A stretch of 64,000 nt of DNA. Source: Argyresthia goedartella (taxonomy: Eukaryota; Arthropoda; Insecta; Lepidoptera; Argyresthiidae). The notes under the pieces are model-generated. The model saw nothing but the letters and a program-made list of their open reading frames with translations, was not told the DNA's origin and did no database searches. Made by a program: the position numbers and the translations under genes. The stretch covers positions 31,506,201 to 31,570,200 of the forward strand of contig OX463810.1 of assembly GCA_949825045.1 (NCBI GenBank). Reading direction: 5' to 3'. Below are positions 31,009 to 41,224 of this stretch, in pieces (position 1 is the stretch's first letter; every line of letters starts with the position of its first letter).

Positions 31009-34000
31009 AATAGAATAATAATTTATTTGCGAGACAGGCACTTACACTAATATATAATACAAAATTTCTATAACAAGCTTGTGTGTCGCAAAACGGACCC
31101 TGACTCAGCATAATGCTGGCTGGTTTGCAACCAACGCTGGTCTTCCGTCAGAGCCGGTCGGTGATGCCACGGACAATCTAAAACAGGATTGTAGTGAGTA
31201 AGGTACGTATAGAAGAGAAAGAGAATGAAAAAAAAAGTGAAAAGAAAACGGCTTAAAGATTATAAAAAACTAGGTACTTAATACTAGCAAGGAAATAATT
31301 AATTAATTTGAATACAAATGTTTTGTGCGCTCAATTCCAGTGCAATTTAAAAATTGAAATAAATGATACCTACTAAATAATACTAAATAATACTCGTATC
31401 GTGTTTATGACCCTCCTGCTTTTTTTGGCTTTCAAATAAGAAACGTTTAAGTTGTATTCTAAAACTATGTAAATTTTGCAGGTTCCTTATCGGCGGTGGG
31501 ATATTATTCCAGCATTTCGATGCAGCGTAACGGAAACTACCTCTGAATGTGGCAGAGCTGTGCCGCCGCATCGAAAGCTGTGCCGAACACTGGCTGGAGC
31601 CGCAAGATCTGGAGTTCGACATCCATGTTAGCTTCTCGTAGAGGTACGAAGGTGCTTCATGCTTAAGTACACCGAACAAAAGGCACGCAAGATGCAACTT
31701 ACGTCGGTGCTTCATTTTCAAAAATAGATATTTATTTAAAAACGGCGTGACATGACCTCTGAATGGTATATCGAAGCAGAAACGGGCACAGGCGTTCTGG
31801 ACTCGCTGAACTAGTTTTTGTGTTCTGGCTAGTAGTCGAGGACCGAAGACCACATCACAGTAGTTCAGCTTCGATAGTACGTAGTAGATACTACGTACGA
31901 CGAGCCGGATACGCAGATCTTCTCTTATGTGAGGTCTCAATCTGTACAGTACCTTCAGTCTATAGAAGCAGTTCCTAACGGAGTCAGCAACATGCTTTTC
32001 AAACCGAAGGTCGCAGTCCATGTGCAGGCCTATATTTCGCGCCTCATATACACGTTCCACCGGATTATCCATGAGCATGACATTTAGTGAAGAACTAAGT
32101 CTAGCTAACTGATATTTGTTTCCAACAATCAAATATTTGGTTTTACTCGGATTAAGCAGCAGACTGTTATTTTGCGACCACGTTGCTATTCTAGAGAGGT
32201 CTTCATTCAGCTTTGTTATAGCATTATCAATTTCAGAGGGTTTACAAGAAATGTATATCTGTGTATCATCTGCGTATATATGGGACTGACAATGCATGAT
32301 ACACTTTTCCACATCAGCCGAGTAAAGTATAAAGAGAAGAGGCCCCAAAATAGATCCCTGAGGTACGCCTTGAATTACGGGTGCTATATCTGAAAGCAAA
32401 ACCGATCCGTCACTGCGAGATAGCTTGGTACGCTGGTGACGGCCACTGAGATAACTGCTGAACCATAGAAGGGCATTATAGTCAAAACCATAATAACTTA
32501 ATTTAGACAAGAGAAGATTATGATTTATGGAGTCGAAAGCCCTGGAAAAATCCAGCAGTACAACTATACTACACATCCCTTGATCCTGTGCACAGAGGAT
32601 GTTATCTGTAACATCTAGCAAGGCAGTTACAGTACTTCGCCCCTTCCTGAAGCCCGACTGTACTTTCGGTAAAATGTTGTTTCTCTCTAGAAAATCAGTC
32701 GCTTGGTAGCCAACAACTTCTTCCAGCACCTTCGATAGGCATGGCAATATGCTTATTGGCCTAAGGTCTTTCAGTTCAACTGGATTAGAGATCTTAGGTT
32801 GAGGAAGCACGATTGCTAGTTTCCAAACATCAGGATAAGTAGATGTGCTTATAGACTTGTTTATTAAAGAAGCTATTGTTTCCAGTATGTCCGGCAACGT
32901 CATTATAAGCATATCCAGGCTGATGAGATCACATCCCACTGCCTTAGATTTCAGACCACGGAATATGTTAGCGACTTTATCCATGCTAACTGGTTCCAAA
33001 TGAAAGATTGCTTCGCTAAATTTGTGAAATTCGAAGTAAGTAAGGTGTGAGATACATACATCCGACAAACCTGGAATGTCCAGGAAGTGATTGTTTATAT
33101 AGTTGGGGTCTTGATAATGAGCAGGCAGTTCAGTATTTTTTGTAGGTATAACAGTATTTTTTAGATTATTCCAAAGCAATTTAGGATTATGAATTTTATT
33201 ATTGATGTTTTGATTGAAATATTCGGTTTTTTCATTAAAAGGAGCCTGATTTACCGTGGTCTTAAGACTCTTATAGTATACTTTCTTTCCTTCAAGTTTA
33301 GTTTTATGAAACTCAGCCGCCGCCTCATCGCGTAACCTCATCATTAATTTAATTGTGTCAGTGATCCATGGGTATGAGTGGGTTTTGATAACAACCGAAG
33401 TTTCAGGCGCATGAAGGTCGATTAGAGCCAACACGATATGGTTAAAACCGCTAACCATATCGTTAACGTTATTAAGTGTCGATAGTAGCTCCCATCTAAT
33501 AGATTGTAGGTCAGAGTTGAAATTATCAATGCAAATATTTTTAATAGGTCTATAAATAACGGTATATGGCTTAGGTTTTGTTCGTTTAATGTTAAACTGA
33601 CAGCTGACAAGAAAATGTCCATAAAGGGAACCCACTGGCTGTACAGATATCTTGTTAGTCTGTAAATCCGAGCAAACTACGTCAATTAAGGTTTGAGAGG
33701 TCTTGGTAAAGTGTGTTGGCGATGTAACTAGTTGACAGAGATTTAGGCATGAGATAAAAGTAAGAAATTTTGCAGTTTTGATTTCAGTAGTATGCAACAG
33801 GTCAATGTTAAAATCACCCAGTAATATTAAATTATCACAGCTAGGCACCGAATTAATTGAGTCCGTTAAAGCGTCAAAGAATAGATCTGCGTCCATCCAG
33901 GGTGGTCTGTACGCCGTGCCAATTGCGAGCTTCTTCCCATTGAGAGTCATAGTGAGCCACATTTGCTCAACGGCTTTGTGAAGAGCATCCACCGGGTGAG

Positions 34001-34678
34001 GCCAGGTGCGCGCGGTAGTGCCATGCCTGACGTAGAAGCCGACCCCGCCACCGCGCGAGCGTACCTCACGCGGCCGCGGGATGTGCCTCAGGCGGTAGCC
34101 CGCTACGACGGGTGCGCGTCCATCTTCACCCGCACTGAGCCACGTCTCGTTTACTACTAAGATATCTAAGTCGTGCTTTAAAATCGAAGCCGTTAGGTTG
34201 TCATGATTTGTACCGAGGGAACCTGCGTTGATCAAACCAATTTTTAACTGACCAAAAACTACAAATTGCGAAAGTCATAAAAACGATACAAGGCAAGTAG
34301 GTAAGAAGGTACGATGTATGTAACAGGTTGATTGCATGACATGGTTTGATTATTGAATAAAAAGGTGTAGTACATAGTGATACAATAAAGTAAGTTTTTA
34401 AATAAACAAGGTGAATTTATGGTATATCTAATATTAAAATTGTGTAAATAAAAAGAATCAAATCTGCTGTTTAATTGAGGTGTCATTGAAATTTTTTCTT
34501 TCCCTTGAAAAATATAGTAAAAAACAGAACATAATATACTCAACAAAAGGCGCAATGACATTAGGCTATAACATAGTGAGGTACTACACAGATAAATAGT
34601 ATAATGAAAGGGGTACAAATAAACGAGTACCGGAGTAAATAAACCGCTCAAACGAAGCCAGCCTGAAAAATGCGAGCG
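31009..34678 (-). mobile_element. Element D: CR1-like non-LTR retrotransposon
   Basis: 3670 bp on the minus strand, inside element C pol. The 7-bp target duplication ACATTAG lies at 31002-31008 and 34679-34685. The 3' end on the minus strand is CGCAAATAAATTATTATTCT followed by ATT, an AT-rich tail without long poly-A. It carries a nearly full-length endonuclease-RT frame; a separate ORF1 is not seen, so the 5' end may be truncated. Confidence 0.88.
31383..34235 (-). CDS. Element D ORF2: endonuclease-reverse transcriptase
   Basis: About 950 codons open. APE-type endonuclease motifs: DLDILVVNETWL, GGGVGFYVR, NLILLGDFNIDLL and LIDVVCSD. RT motifs: LRPISILPCLSKVLE, SGFRKGRSTVTALLDV, LLDFSRAFDSINH, GVPQGSILGPLLFILY and active site IYADDTQIYI. 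A C-terminal thumb and tail end in RFLFESQKK. No ATG is found in frame before the endonuclease; the frame starts after a TGA, so the true start is missing or upstream in another ORF. YADDTQ and the overall layout suggest the CR1/L2 group. Confidence 0.85.
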   Translation of the reverse strand: MINAGSLGTNHDNLTASILKHDLDILVVNETWLSAGEDGRAPVVAGYRLRHIPRPREVRSRGGGVGFYVRHGTTARTWPHPVDALHKAVEQMWLTMTLNGKKLAIGTAYRPPWMDADLFFDALTDSINSVPSCDNLILLGDFNIDLLHTTEIKTAKFLTFISCLNLCQLVTSPTHFTKTSQTLIDVVCSDLQTNKISVQPVGSLYGHFLVSCQFNIKRTKPKPYTVIYRPIKNICIDNFNSDLQSIRWELLSTLNNVNDMVSGFNHIVLALIDLHAPETSVVIKTHSYPWITDTIKLMMRLRDEAAAEFHKTKLEGKKVYYKSLKTTVNQAPFNEKTEYFNQNINNKIHNPKLLWNNLKNTVIPTKNTELPAHYQDPNYINNHFLDIPGLSDVCISHLTYFEFHKFSEAIFHLEPVSMDKVANIFRGLKSKAVGCDLISLDMLIMTLPDILETIASLINKSISTSTYPDVWKLAIVLPQPKISNPVELKDLRPISILPCLSKVLEEVVGYQATDFLERNNILPKVQSGFRKGRSTVTALLDVTDNILCAQDQGMCSIVVLLDFSRAFDSINHNLLLSKLSYYGFDYNALLWFSSYLSGRHQRTKLSRSDGSVLLSDIAPVIQGVPQGSILGPLLFILYSADVEKCIMHCQSHIYADDTQIYISCKPSEIDNAITKLNEDLSRIATWSQNNSLLLNPSKTKYLIVGNKYQLARLSSSLNVMLMDNPVERVYEARNIGLHMDCDLRFEKHVADSVRNCFYRLKVLYRLRPHIREDLRIRLVVRSIYYVLSKLNYCDVVFGPRLLARTQKLVQRVQNACARFCFDIPFRGHVTPFLNKYLFLKMKHRRKLHLACLLFGVLKHEAPSYLYEKLTWMSNSRSCGSSQCSAQLSMRRHSSATFRGSFRYAASKCWNNIPPPIRNLQNLHSFRIQLKRFLFESQKKQEGHKHDTSII

Positions 34679-34992
34679 ACATTAGGCATGACTAATGCCG
34701 TGACCGTCAGATTCACCGATGAATCCACCCGTGACGAGAGAGTAATCCGACATACTCCCTTAACGGAACCGACTTCCGTGTTCCCAATTCCCCGAATGGA
34801 ATGTGGGTACTCCCTTACCGAAATGCCCAACCGTCTTACAAGGTTGCACGAGACTAAGCACCCCTGGGCCCCCGAGTCCAATAGTGCTCGTGCCACACAT
34901 GATTTGCCGTCCGAACTCCACGCTATCACAGAGGCGGTGGGGAGCATGACCGTCTGTGGAGTGGCGGCACCCTGTAAGTGGGCGGCGTGTCC

Positions 34993-36085
34993 CTAGCGGG
35001 AACCTCCGCGGGATCCGAACCCGCTGAGACCTCCGTCGGCCTTGGAGTAACTCGGCTGCTGATATGCAACCGGCATATCATACCGTATGTGCATCAAGGG
35101 GTCCCAACCCGTATAATAGGCCCCTCGCTGTCCCGGTATCCGACCATACCGGACGGTGTACGATGTGCCCGGTGCGCACCGTGGATGAATGGGGGAGAGC
35201 GGATCCAGCCTGGGGCGCTCTAGGAATGGGCGCGACATCCGACTGTTCGCCTCCCAGAGCGACGGGCAGGGTGGCGCAGAAGGTGGTGGACTCCCAGCCT
35301 TCGCGCTACTCATAGGTGCCATCTGACACCCGCCCGTAACACGCGGTGAGCCAGCGGCCCGAAGTCCTCGCTGACCGTGGACAGCGGCGACCGAACCCCG
35401 GCTATCCCGCATGTTACCCCCGCGCTGCCCCCTTCCCCTCGGGGGGGGGGGAGAGGATGCTAAACAGCTTCCCTAGATGCGCATCAACCAACCGCCGTTT
35501 GTGTTGGTAGCGGTCCAACAATATGGACCTTGCTATATCGTAGTTGCCCGCCGTGACCGTTAGGTGACCGACCAACTCCTTCGGTTCACCCCGCAGAGCC
35601 ATCAATAGTTGGGCCAACTTGTAGGCGTTGTCCAGGTCGTCCCGACCGTGGACCAAACTATCAAATAAATTGATGAAGGCTGGCCACTCATCAATTGCCC
35701 CACTGAAGGCCGGAATCTCCAGGTGTGGCAGCCGTCCAACAACACCCTTCGGGGGTGGGTCTCCGTTACCCTCCCCACGGTCATTCCTTCGCGACCGCTT
35801 GATTTTCTTCGCGCGACGCTCGATGTCACCCACGCATTCCATCGCTTGGTCAGCATCCGCGCAGAGCTGTTTCACTATAGCCACCGAAGCTTCATCAGTA
35901 AGCTCGAGAGCTTCAGCCTCCGCAGCCAGCCGACACACCTTCCCGACGCGTGTCATTGCGTCCTCCACACGCTTGAGCAGGACATCATCTATGTCCGATC
36001 GCTCCACATACTGATGAGTATGGGCGAGCCATCTCATTTCCTCCCGGACACCATTCCGCAGTACCGTCAAGGGTGAAGGTGCCAT
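34993..36085 (-). pseudogene. Element C gag with internal deletion
   Basis: Starts MAPSPLTVLRNGVREEMRWL at 36085 and matches B through the gag core to KLFSI. It then jumps, near 35450, to the proline/glycine-rich tail, losing the zinc knuckles (roughly 0.7 kb compared with B). The junction is a run of C/G bases shared by both edges. The resulting frame stops at 35414. The conserved gag tail (from RDSRGSVAAVHGQRGL) continues to the in-frame TAG at 34993-34995, directly before pol. Confidence 0.82.
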
Positions 36086-36910
36086 GTTGACCGATTTAAT
36101 AGATTCTGGTCCTATACTTCACTACCGAACTAAGTATAGCCAGAGACCAGCACTTGCCCGTCAGCGCTGGGCACAGAAATTAAAACTAAGTTGTCAAAAC
36201 TAAGGCAACCACTAAAACAATTATATCCTAAAAATATTTAATATGGTCGCCCTGTGGATATACACCTTATAACTATACACTCTAAATCAATTAGAGAATG
36301 CCACCATAAAGCACAATAAAAAATAACACACAAAAATTTATTATAAAAAACAATAAAAAATATTAAAAAAAATAAGTGATGGGCTCCGAGACTATAAACC
36401 TAAATAATATAGCACCCTAAACCACACTGGATATCAAATCCAAGCTATTTTTAATATAATGTAGGTAGCCGTGAACCTTCTAGAAGTGGCCTTTCCGATA
36501 TGACCTGCACTTCTACTGAGGTCAGCAAAATCAGATTAATACCCCTTAAATAGCCTGACCCTGCTCTGTAAACCGAAATAACACTGCAGTACTATAGAAC
36601 CCGACGTTCTACCACAAGTAATACAATATAGTTACTTCGCGGAATGACCGTTCAATCCTTTAGTAGTTCAATCTTTCAGTAGTTTCCGACTACAAATTTA
36701 TAATAATCGTTAACTGAATCGTCAATTATACGTTCACTAACCGAAAATGAACCTAAATTGTGGTATACCGACCACAAGACTCACTCACAAAATGATTGCC
36801 GACCAATCTGAGGTACCCACCCTCTCCCAACTACAATGTGACAAAAAAACAACCCTACAACCGTCCGTGAATCGATTTCCTACTAGGAAACCGCGCCTCT
36901 GCTACCAAAA

Positions 36911-37434
36911 TGTTAAATCCACGCCTCAACCGAAAGGGGTGGAATCTTGGTAGGGTTTTTTTTCAGTGGAATGTCACACAGTATTACTGACCTTGACGCC
37001 GTGGACCGGCATTCGAAAGCTCAATTCGAGGCAGGAGTATGGGATGAGGAACACAATGGTGGAGGGTGCTGGGAGTCGAATATTACTCCTGTGTTGTAGT
37101 CCGCCGCCGGTGCCGTCGTGATGGTGCCGACTACAAGGATCGCTATCCGAACGCGACGAATTGGTGACCGAACCACTTCAACCTTTCACAGCACGAAGCA
37201 CTCACTACGATGACGTGAAATCTACTTATTTCTTGACGATTGTTCCGTGATTATTACAATAACATTCAGCCAAGCCTCCCGATGCTTGGCGCCGACAATT
37301 TTACCATGTGCAAAGTGACATCTAGCTAGTCTTTTTTTTCTATGCAAGTGACAGCTAGCTAGTGATGTACCGATCACTCGCGGTCGATCCGCGCAACAAA
37401 AAACCGGTGCGTTCCGAAGCATAAATATTAAACA
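36911..37434 (-). repeat. Element C 5' LTR
   Basis: 524 bp. On the minus strand it is followed by TTT and TGGTAGCAGAGGCGCGG, a primer site very like the complement of the initiator-Met tRNA 3' end (36894-36907 region). Confidence 0.92.
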
Positions 37435-37504
37435 GTCTTGGTCTTTGTGAAATCGACATTCCAGTTGAGAAAATAAATCATTATAAGTCTGACTCCATAC
37501 CGAG

Positions 37505-37582
37505 ACAGAGTCTGGCTAATGGATCCGTATCGATCAGTGGATCAGTCTGGCTAATGGATCCATATGGATCAGTGGATCAGTC
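37505..37582 (+). repeat. Short tandem duplication (~38 bp)
   Basis: AGTCTGGCTAATGGATCC, ATCAGTGGATCAG occurs twice in tandem with few changes. Further TGGATC words follow at 37640-37700 in partly inverted form. Non-coding, in a host intron. Confidence 0.6.
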
Positions 37583-37957
37583 CGACAGGATTGCGGAATC
37601 TTGCAACAAATTGCGGTTCCATCACAGATCTAATCAACGATCCACCTTGGATCGCTGATTCAAGGTGGATCGTTTGGTGTGGTCGACAGCTGGATCTAGC
37701 TGTTGACTGCCACGCTATTCTCTTTCTGGGTATTAAATCCAACCCATACTGTAACGTGAAATCGGAATGTAGCGAGATAGTCAAGCAGCTCTCGGGACTC
37801 AAGCAAGAGATTCAAGCAGCTTTTAGATGAAAATCCCTTGCTACACTCAGGTTTCAAGCAAGAGAGAGAGAGAGATTCAAGCAACATCTCGCTAGATAGC
37901 TTCAGCATCGTTTCAAGGTGTTGGACGGGCAGTGGGCAGTGGGCAGTGGACACCCAC

Positions 37958-38143
37958 CTTCACCTCCACCACATTAGTGTGCCGATGCGTGTAGGGCAGC
38001 AGCTGCATGTAGTGCGCGGCGTGCGACGGCAGCGCGCGGCACGTGTGCGCATGCGTGGCTGCCACCAGGTACTCCTGCGCGGCGCGCTGCCAGCCGCCCG
38101 GCCCGTCCGCCCGGCCGCCGCGCACCGCCAACGCCGCCACCAG
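37958..38143 (-). CDS. Host gene exon (AAQEYLVAATHAHTCRALPS)
   Basis: Acceptor CTTGCAG and donor GTGAAG|GTGGGT (or GTGGAG|GTGAAG, six bases earlier). Phase 0 at both ends: LVAALAVRGGRADGPGGWQR, AAQEYLVAATHAHTCRALPS, HAAHYMQLLPYTHRHTNVVE. It joins the preceding and following exons in frame with either donor. Confidence 0.85.
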
Positions 38144-38206
38144 CTGCAAGCGTACCGCTACTGACATTCTCTGACAAATCCTTATCTCTTCTTCGGTGGG
38201 AGTTCA

Positions 38207-38310
38207 TTCGCCCTTGTACTCCCACAGTACTCCGATGTAGAGAAGAGGTAAGTACAAAAAAATATATTAGGGTACATGATTAAGCTTAAGTAAATATCTA
38301 CAGTAATACT
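38207..38310 (+). repeat. Short dispersed repeat, copy 2 of 3
   Basis: CGCCCTTGTACTCCCACAGT, CCGATGTAGAGAAGAGG, AAATATCTACAGTAATA match copies at 8805-8925 and 44670-44760. Confidence 0.65.
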
Positions 38311-38798
38311 ATCAATCAATCAAAATGTGCAGTGAAGGTGTCCACCATCCTTCGAAATGACAATTAGATTGCAATCCGGCTTGATAGCAGAGATGGAGAT
38401 TCGAGCTACGGGACGTCAGCTAACGACATGGCCTTCCTCCGGGGTGACCACAAATTTGTCCGCCTTCTAACCTCAAAATAGCACCTGCGCCGCTTGATTT
38501 TGGTTTCTCAGGCGGAAAAATTATATTAGTAACTCATTCGAAAAGGCTTCTTTACGAACCTCCTTCGGCTCGAGCCGTAAACTTCTCGGTTTGTTAGTAT
38601 GACGTACTCGTACGAAATATACTATTTTACGCCAATGCGTAAGCCAACCGAAGCTAAAGTCAATGAGATTCAGTAGTAGAAATACAGGCAGTATTTCGCC
38701 TAATGAGTCATTATAGTTTCGGTGTGTGCTGAAGTATACGTCAAACTGCACCGCATTCAATTAAATAACCAAATGTACATATTAACTAAGTGTGTTAC

Positions 38799-38929
38799 CT
38801 CCTCAGCCAAATCCACATTTCCTTCATGCATGATCAAATAATGTATTATTCCCAGCTTGTTCTCCAACGCTGTATTACTTTTGAACGTCGCCACCAAATC
38901 TTTCTCCGTTACAGTCAGAGTTATTATAT
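38799..38929 (-). CDS. Host gene exon (TEKDLVATFKSNTALENKLG)
   Basis: Acceptor TTTTCCAG and donor GAGGAG|GTAACA. Begins in phase 1 (G|AT gives D) and ends in phase 0: IITLTVTEKDLVATFKSNTA, LENKLGIIHYLIMHEGNVDL, AEE. This is less GC-rich than its neighbours but clearly coding. Confidence 0.88.
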
Positions 38930-39130
38930 CTGGAAAACAGAAGAAAAATACATACTCTAGCAGAAGCCGACAATCTATTTGTTTCGAATCTGGAATCGAC
39001 CAAGACTGCCTCTTTACAAACTAACTAAAACTCAATATTCTGTCCTGCCGTCAAGCCTCAAATCAAAATATTCGAGATACCCCTTGTTCGTTAACTCCTA
39101 TGTTAGTGTATGATGGTGTTAGTGTAGTAC

Positions 39131-39307
39131 CTAGCGTGTTGAGGTCTATCATGGCGCTCGGCCCGCACCCCAGCAGCGGCGCGAGCACAGGCGCCGGCGC
39201 GTCGCTGACGTCACAGGGCAGCACCACGTGACCGCGCGGCTCGCAGCACGTGCTCACGTCGAGCACGTGCGTGAACAGGTGCGGGATCGTCACTAGCAGC
39301 TGCTGGT
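39131..39307 (-). CDS. Host gene exon (LFTHVLDVSTCCEPRGHVVL)
   Basis: Acceptor TTGGCAG and donor CTAG|GTACTA, phase 1 at both ends. Reads DQQLLVTIPHLFTHVLDVST, CCEPRGHVVLPCDVSDAPAP, VLAPLLGCGPSAMIDLNTL. The HLFTHVLDV...CCEP segment is the part that most suggests pigeon/GSAP to me. Confidence 0.88.
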
Positions 39308-39409
39308 CTGCCAAACAAGGACACGATATATCAACCAATCAGTGCGCCATTTCAACAGAAATGATTCGGATTCTAAAACTAAATTCATGCGTGATCCAGC
39401 CGTCGATGT

Positions 39410-39649
39410 GTGCTTTACTCAGCGCCAGCGAAAGAACAGCGAACGACGGCCGCGCGCGCCCGTCGCGGTATCACTACGGCCGATATTGGAATATTAGGCC
39501 CAGCAACAGACTTATACAGAAACGAGCAGTTAACTCTATCCAACAAGCTGCTGCTGAAGGGAGCGCGAGAACGCAAAGCCGAGCTACGATATTCACATCT
39601 ATGGATCCGCGGCCCTAAAAATAATAAAAACAAGGCTATTCGTATATAA
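39410..39649 (+). pseudogene. Non-LTR ORF1 fragment with FP-like C-terminal domain
   Basis: The frame reads RARRGITTADIGILGPATDL, LTLSNKLLLKGARERKAELR and YSHLWIRGPK. It is homologous to 60563-60850. The domain resembles the C-terminus of the baculovirus FP-like/zinc-finger ORF1 proteins of insect non-LTR elements (nucleic-acid binding). Upstream sequence is lost, so it is a fragment in a host intron. Confidence 0.6.
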
Positions 39650-39769
39650 ACTCCGATGTCTTCCTTTTATACAGCAATCTGTCATCTAGGACATTCAGCT
39701 ATAGGTTTGATGTGTAGACAGGCTTTTAGGTATGGGACCAGTGTACCATCCTTTAAATTTATTCTAAGA

Positions 39770-41090
39770 TTAGTTTAGCAGATCTTGTGGTGCTCTTCTT
39801 TTTAGTCTTTTGAAGGTTATCGGTTCCATCATCAGGTTCAGGGCCAGTGAGTTAGGATGCCTTTCTAGTCTTGCTTTATATCTCTTGAGGTTGGATACAA
39901 TCTCCTCCTGTACCATTGGGACTTTCAAATCTCGATGAATGCGTTCATTAGTAATGTACCATGGTGCATTTGTGATTAGTCGTAGAGTTTTTGATTGGAA
40001 CCTTTGAAGGATCGCGATATTTGATTTGGCAGCCGTTCCCCAAAGTTGTATGCCGTAGGTTTTATATCATATAGGTTTTATGATGCATTTGTAGATTAGC
40101 AACTTGCTCTCCAGTGACATTTGCGACTTTTTGTTTAGGAGCCAGTATAAGTTGTGGAGCTTCAGGCCTAAGGCTTTACGCTTCGTGAATATGTGCTTTC
40201 TCCAGGTTAAGCGTCGGTCTAGAAAGATACCGAGATATCTGGTTTCATCTTCTTGAGGTATTTGATTCCCATTCATCATAACTGGAGGACATGTGTCTCT
40301 TCTGGTGGTGAAGGTAACTTGAACAGATTTGGTTTCATTTGCTTTTATTCTCCAGTCCCTGAGCCAGTCTGTTATGGAATTTATGCTCGATTGAAGTTTG
40401 GCTGAAGCTGCTGTTGGGCTCTGGTCTGAGGCTAGGACTGCCGTGTCGTCAGCAAAGGTTCCAGTAACAACATCAGTGCTGACTGGTAAGTCTGCGGTGT
40501 AAAGGATATATAGTATAGGTCCAAGGACACTTCCCTGTGGCACTCCTGCTTGTATTGGGTGTAAAGTAGTTGAGTCCTCTCCCAGCTTGACAAAGAAGTA
40601 TCTCTCACTCAGATATGATTTGAGGAATAAGTAGTAATTAATGGGAAAGTACAATCTAATTTTGTAGAGTAGTCCTTCGTGCCATACTCGGTCAAATGCC
40701 TGAGAGATGTCCAGAAATATTGCAGAGCAGTACTCCTTTTTTTCGAATGTGGTGTTTATTTTTTCTATCAATCTGTGGACCTGTTCTATTGTACTATGCC
40801 TCTGTCTGAAGCCAAACTGGTGCTCTGGAATGATGTTTTTCTGGTGGATTATAGGCATGAGTCTCCTTAGGAACAATGTTTCCAGTAATTTTGATGTGAT
40901 TGGCAGCAGGCTTATTGGACGATATGATTTTACATCCGTTGCTGGTTTTCCCGGTTTAACAATCATTATTATTTGTGCCACTTTCCATTGCCTTGGGATG
41001 AAGTTGCGCTGTAGAATGGCATTAAATATATATGTTAGGAGTTCCACAGCTTCCACTGGCAAATGTTTAAGGATAAAAAATCTTAAGTAA
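39770..41090 (-). pseudogene. Jockey-clade reverse transcriptase, 5'-truncated
   Basis: Minus strand. Starts near KHLPVEAVELLTYIFNAILQ and continues VKSYRPISLLPITSKLLETL, QFGFRQRHSTIEQVHRLIEK, IFLDISQAFDRVWHEGLLYK, GVPQGSVLGPILYILYTADL and active site FADDTAVLAS. It extends to a C-terminal APWYITNERIHRDLKVP and ends DLLN, TAA. A TGG-to-TGA change and a small insertion at about 40064-40072 break the frame. Endonuclease and ORF1 are missing. Confidence 0.85.
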
Positions 41091-41189
41091 ATAATAAATA
41101 AACATTTACATACAGGCAGATACATTGGTTCTGGTTTGGCACACATATATATATATATATAAACATCCAAGACCTGGGGTTTTTTTTTT

Positions 41190-41224
41190 CGTCCCCCGCA
41201 CCCCAGCTGGGGCTCGAACCCGGG
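41190..41224 (-). repeat. tRNA-like B-box fragment
   Basis: The minus strand has GGGTTCGAGCCCC, a good RNA polymerase III B box, next to a poly-T/poly-A run at 41181-41190. Probably the remains of a SINE between the Jockey fragment and the minisatellite. Confidence 0.45.

Larger units (their letters stand above)
27427..34992 (-). pseudogene. Element C pol, broken, interrupted by element D
   Basis: Read from 34992 down: peptidase (ALLDSGAQGCLVS) to 34686; element D; then from 31001: RT with FVADIRMMFRQTVIHPDD and active site LYVDDICTG, RNase H with HGFCDASEKVYGAAVY and AWTDIQIVLCW, then WWGPKWL. The frame stops at 28796 (CAG to TAG compared with B). It reopens through the integrase zinc region and TDFAGPF and RSDNGTNF to a second CAG-to-TAG at 28049. 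It then runs to 27596, where an extra G (CGGGTG for CGGTG) shifts the frame, and finishes at 27427. This is the only RT-RNaseH of this family in the window. The open frame at 31002-31111 is element D sequence read through by chance. Confidence 0.88.
26873..37434 (-). mobile_element. Element C: BEL/Pao retrotransposon, disabled, carrying element D
   Basis: Minus-strand insertion. LTRs are 26873-27395 (523 bp, 3') and 36911-37434 (524 bp, 5'), differing at roughly 14 sites by eye (about 3%). The target duplication GTCTT lies at 26868-26872 and 37435-37439. Same family as element B, with a complete RT-RNaseH. Disabled by a gag deletion, two CAG-to-TAG changes, a one-base insertion and the non-LTR insertion at 31009-34678. 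Confidence 0.93.

Noticed and set aside
34259..34651. 130-codon hydrophobic minus ORF upstream of element D ORF2
   Set aside because: Low-complexity, AT-rich composition without ORF1 motifs; more likely 5' untranslated sequence.
39410..39649. Integrated baculovirus gene (FP-like similarity)
   Set aside because: The FP-type domain is common in insect non-LTR ORF1 proteins and the context is retroelement-rich; nothing else viral is nearby.
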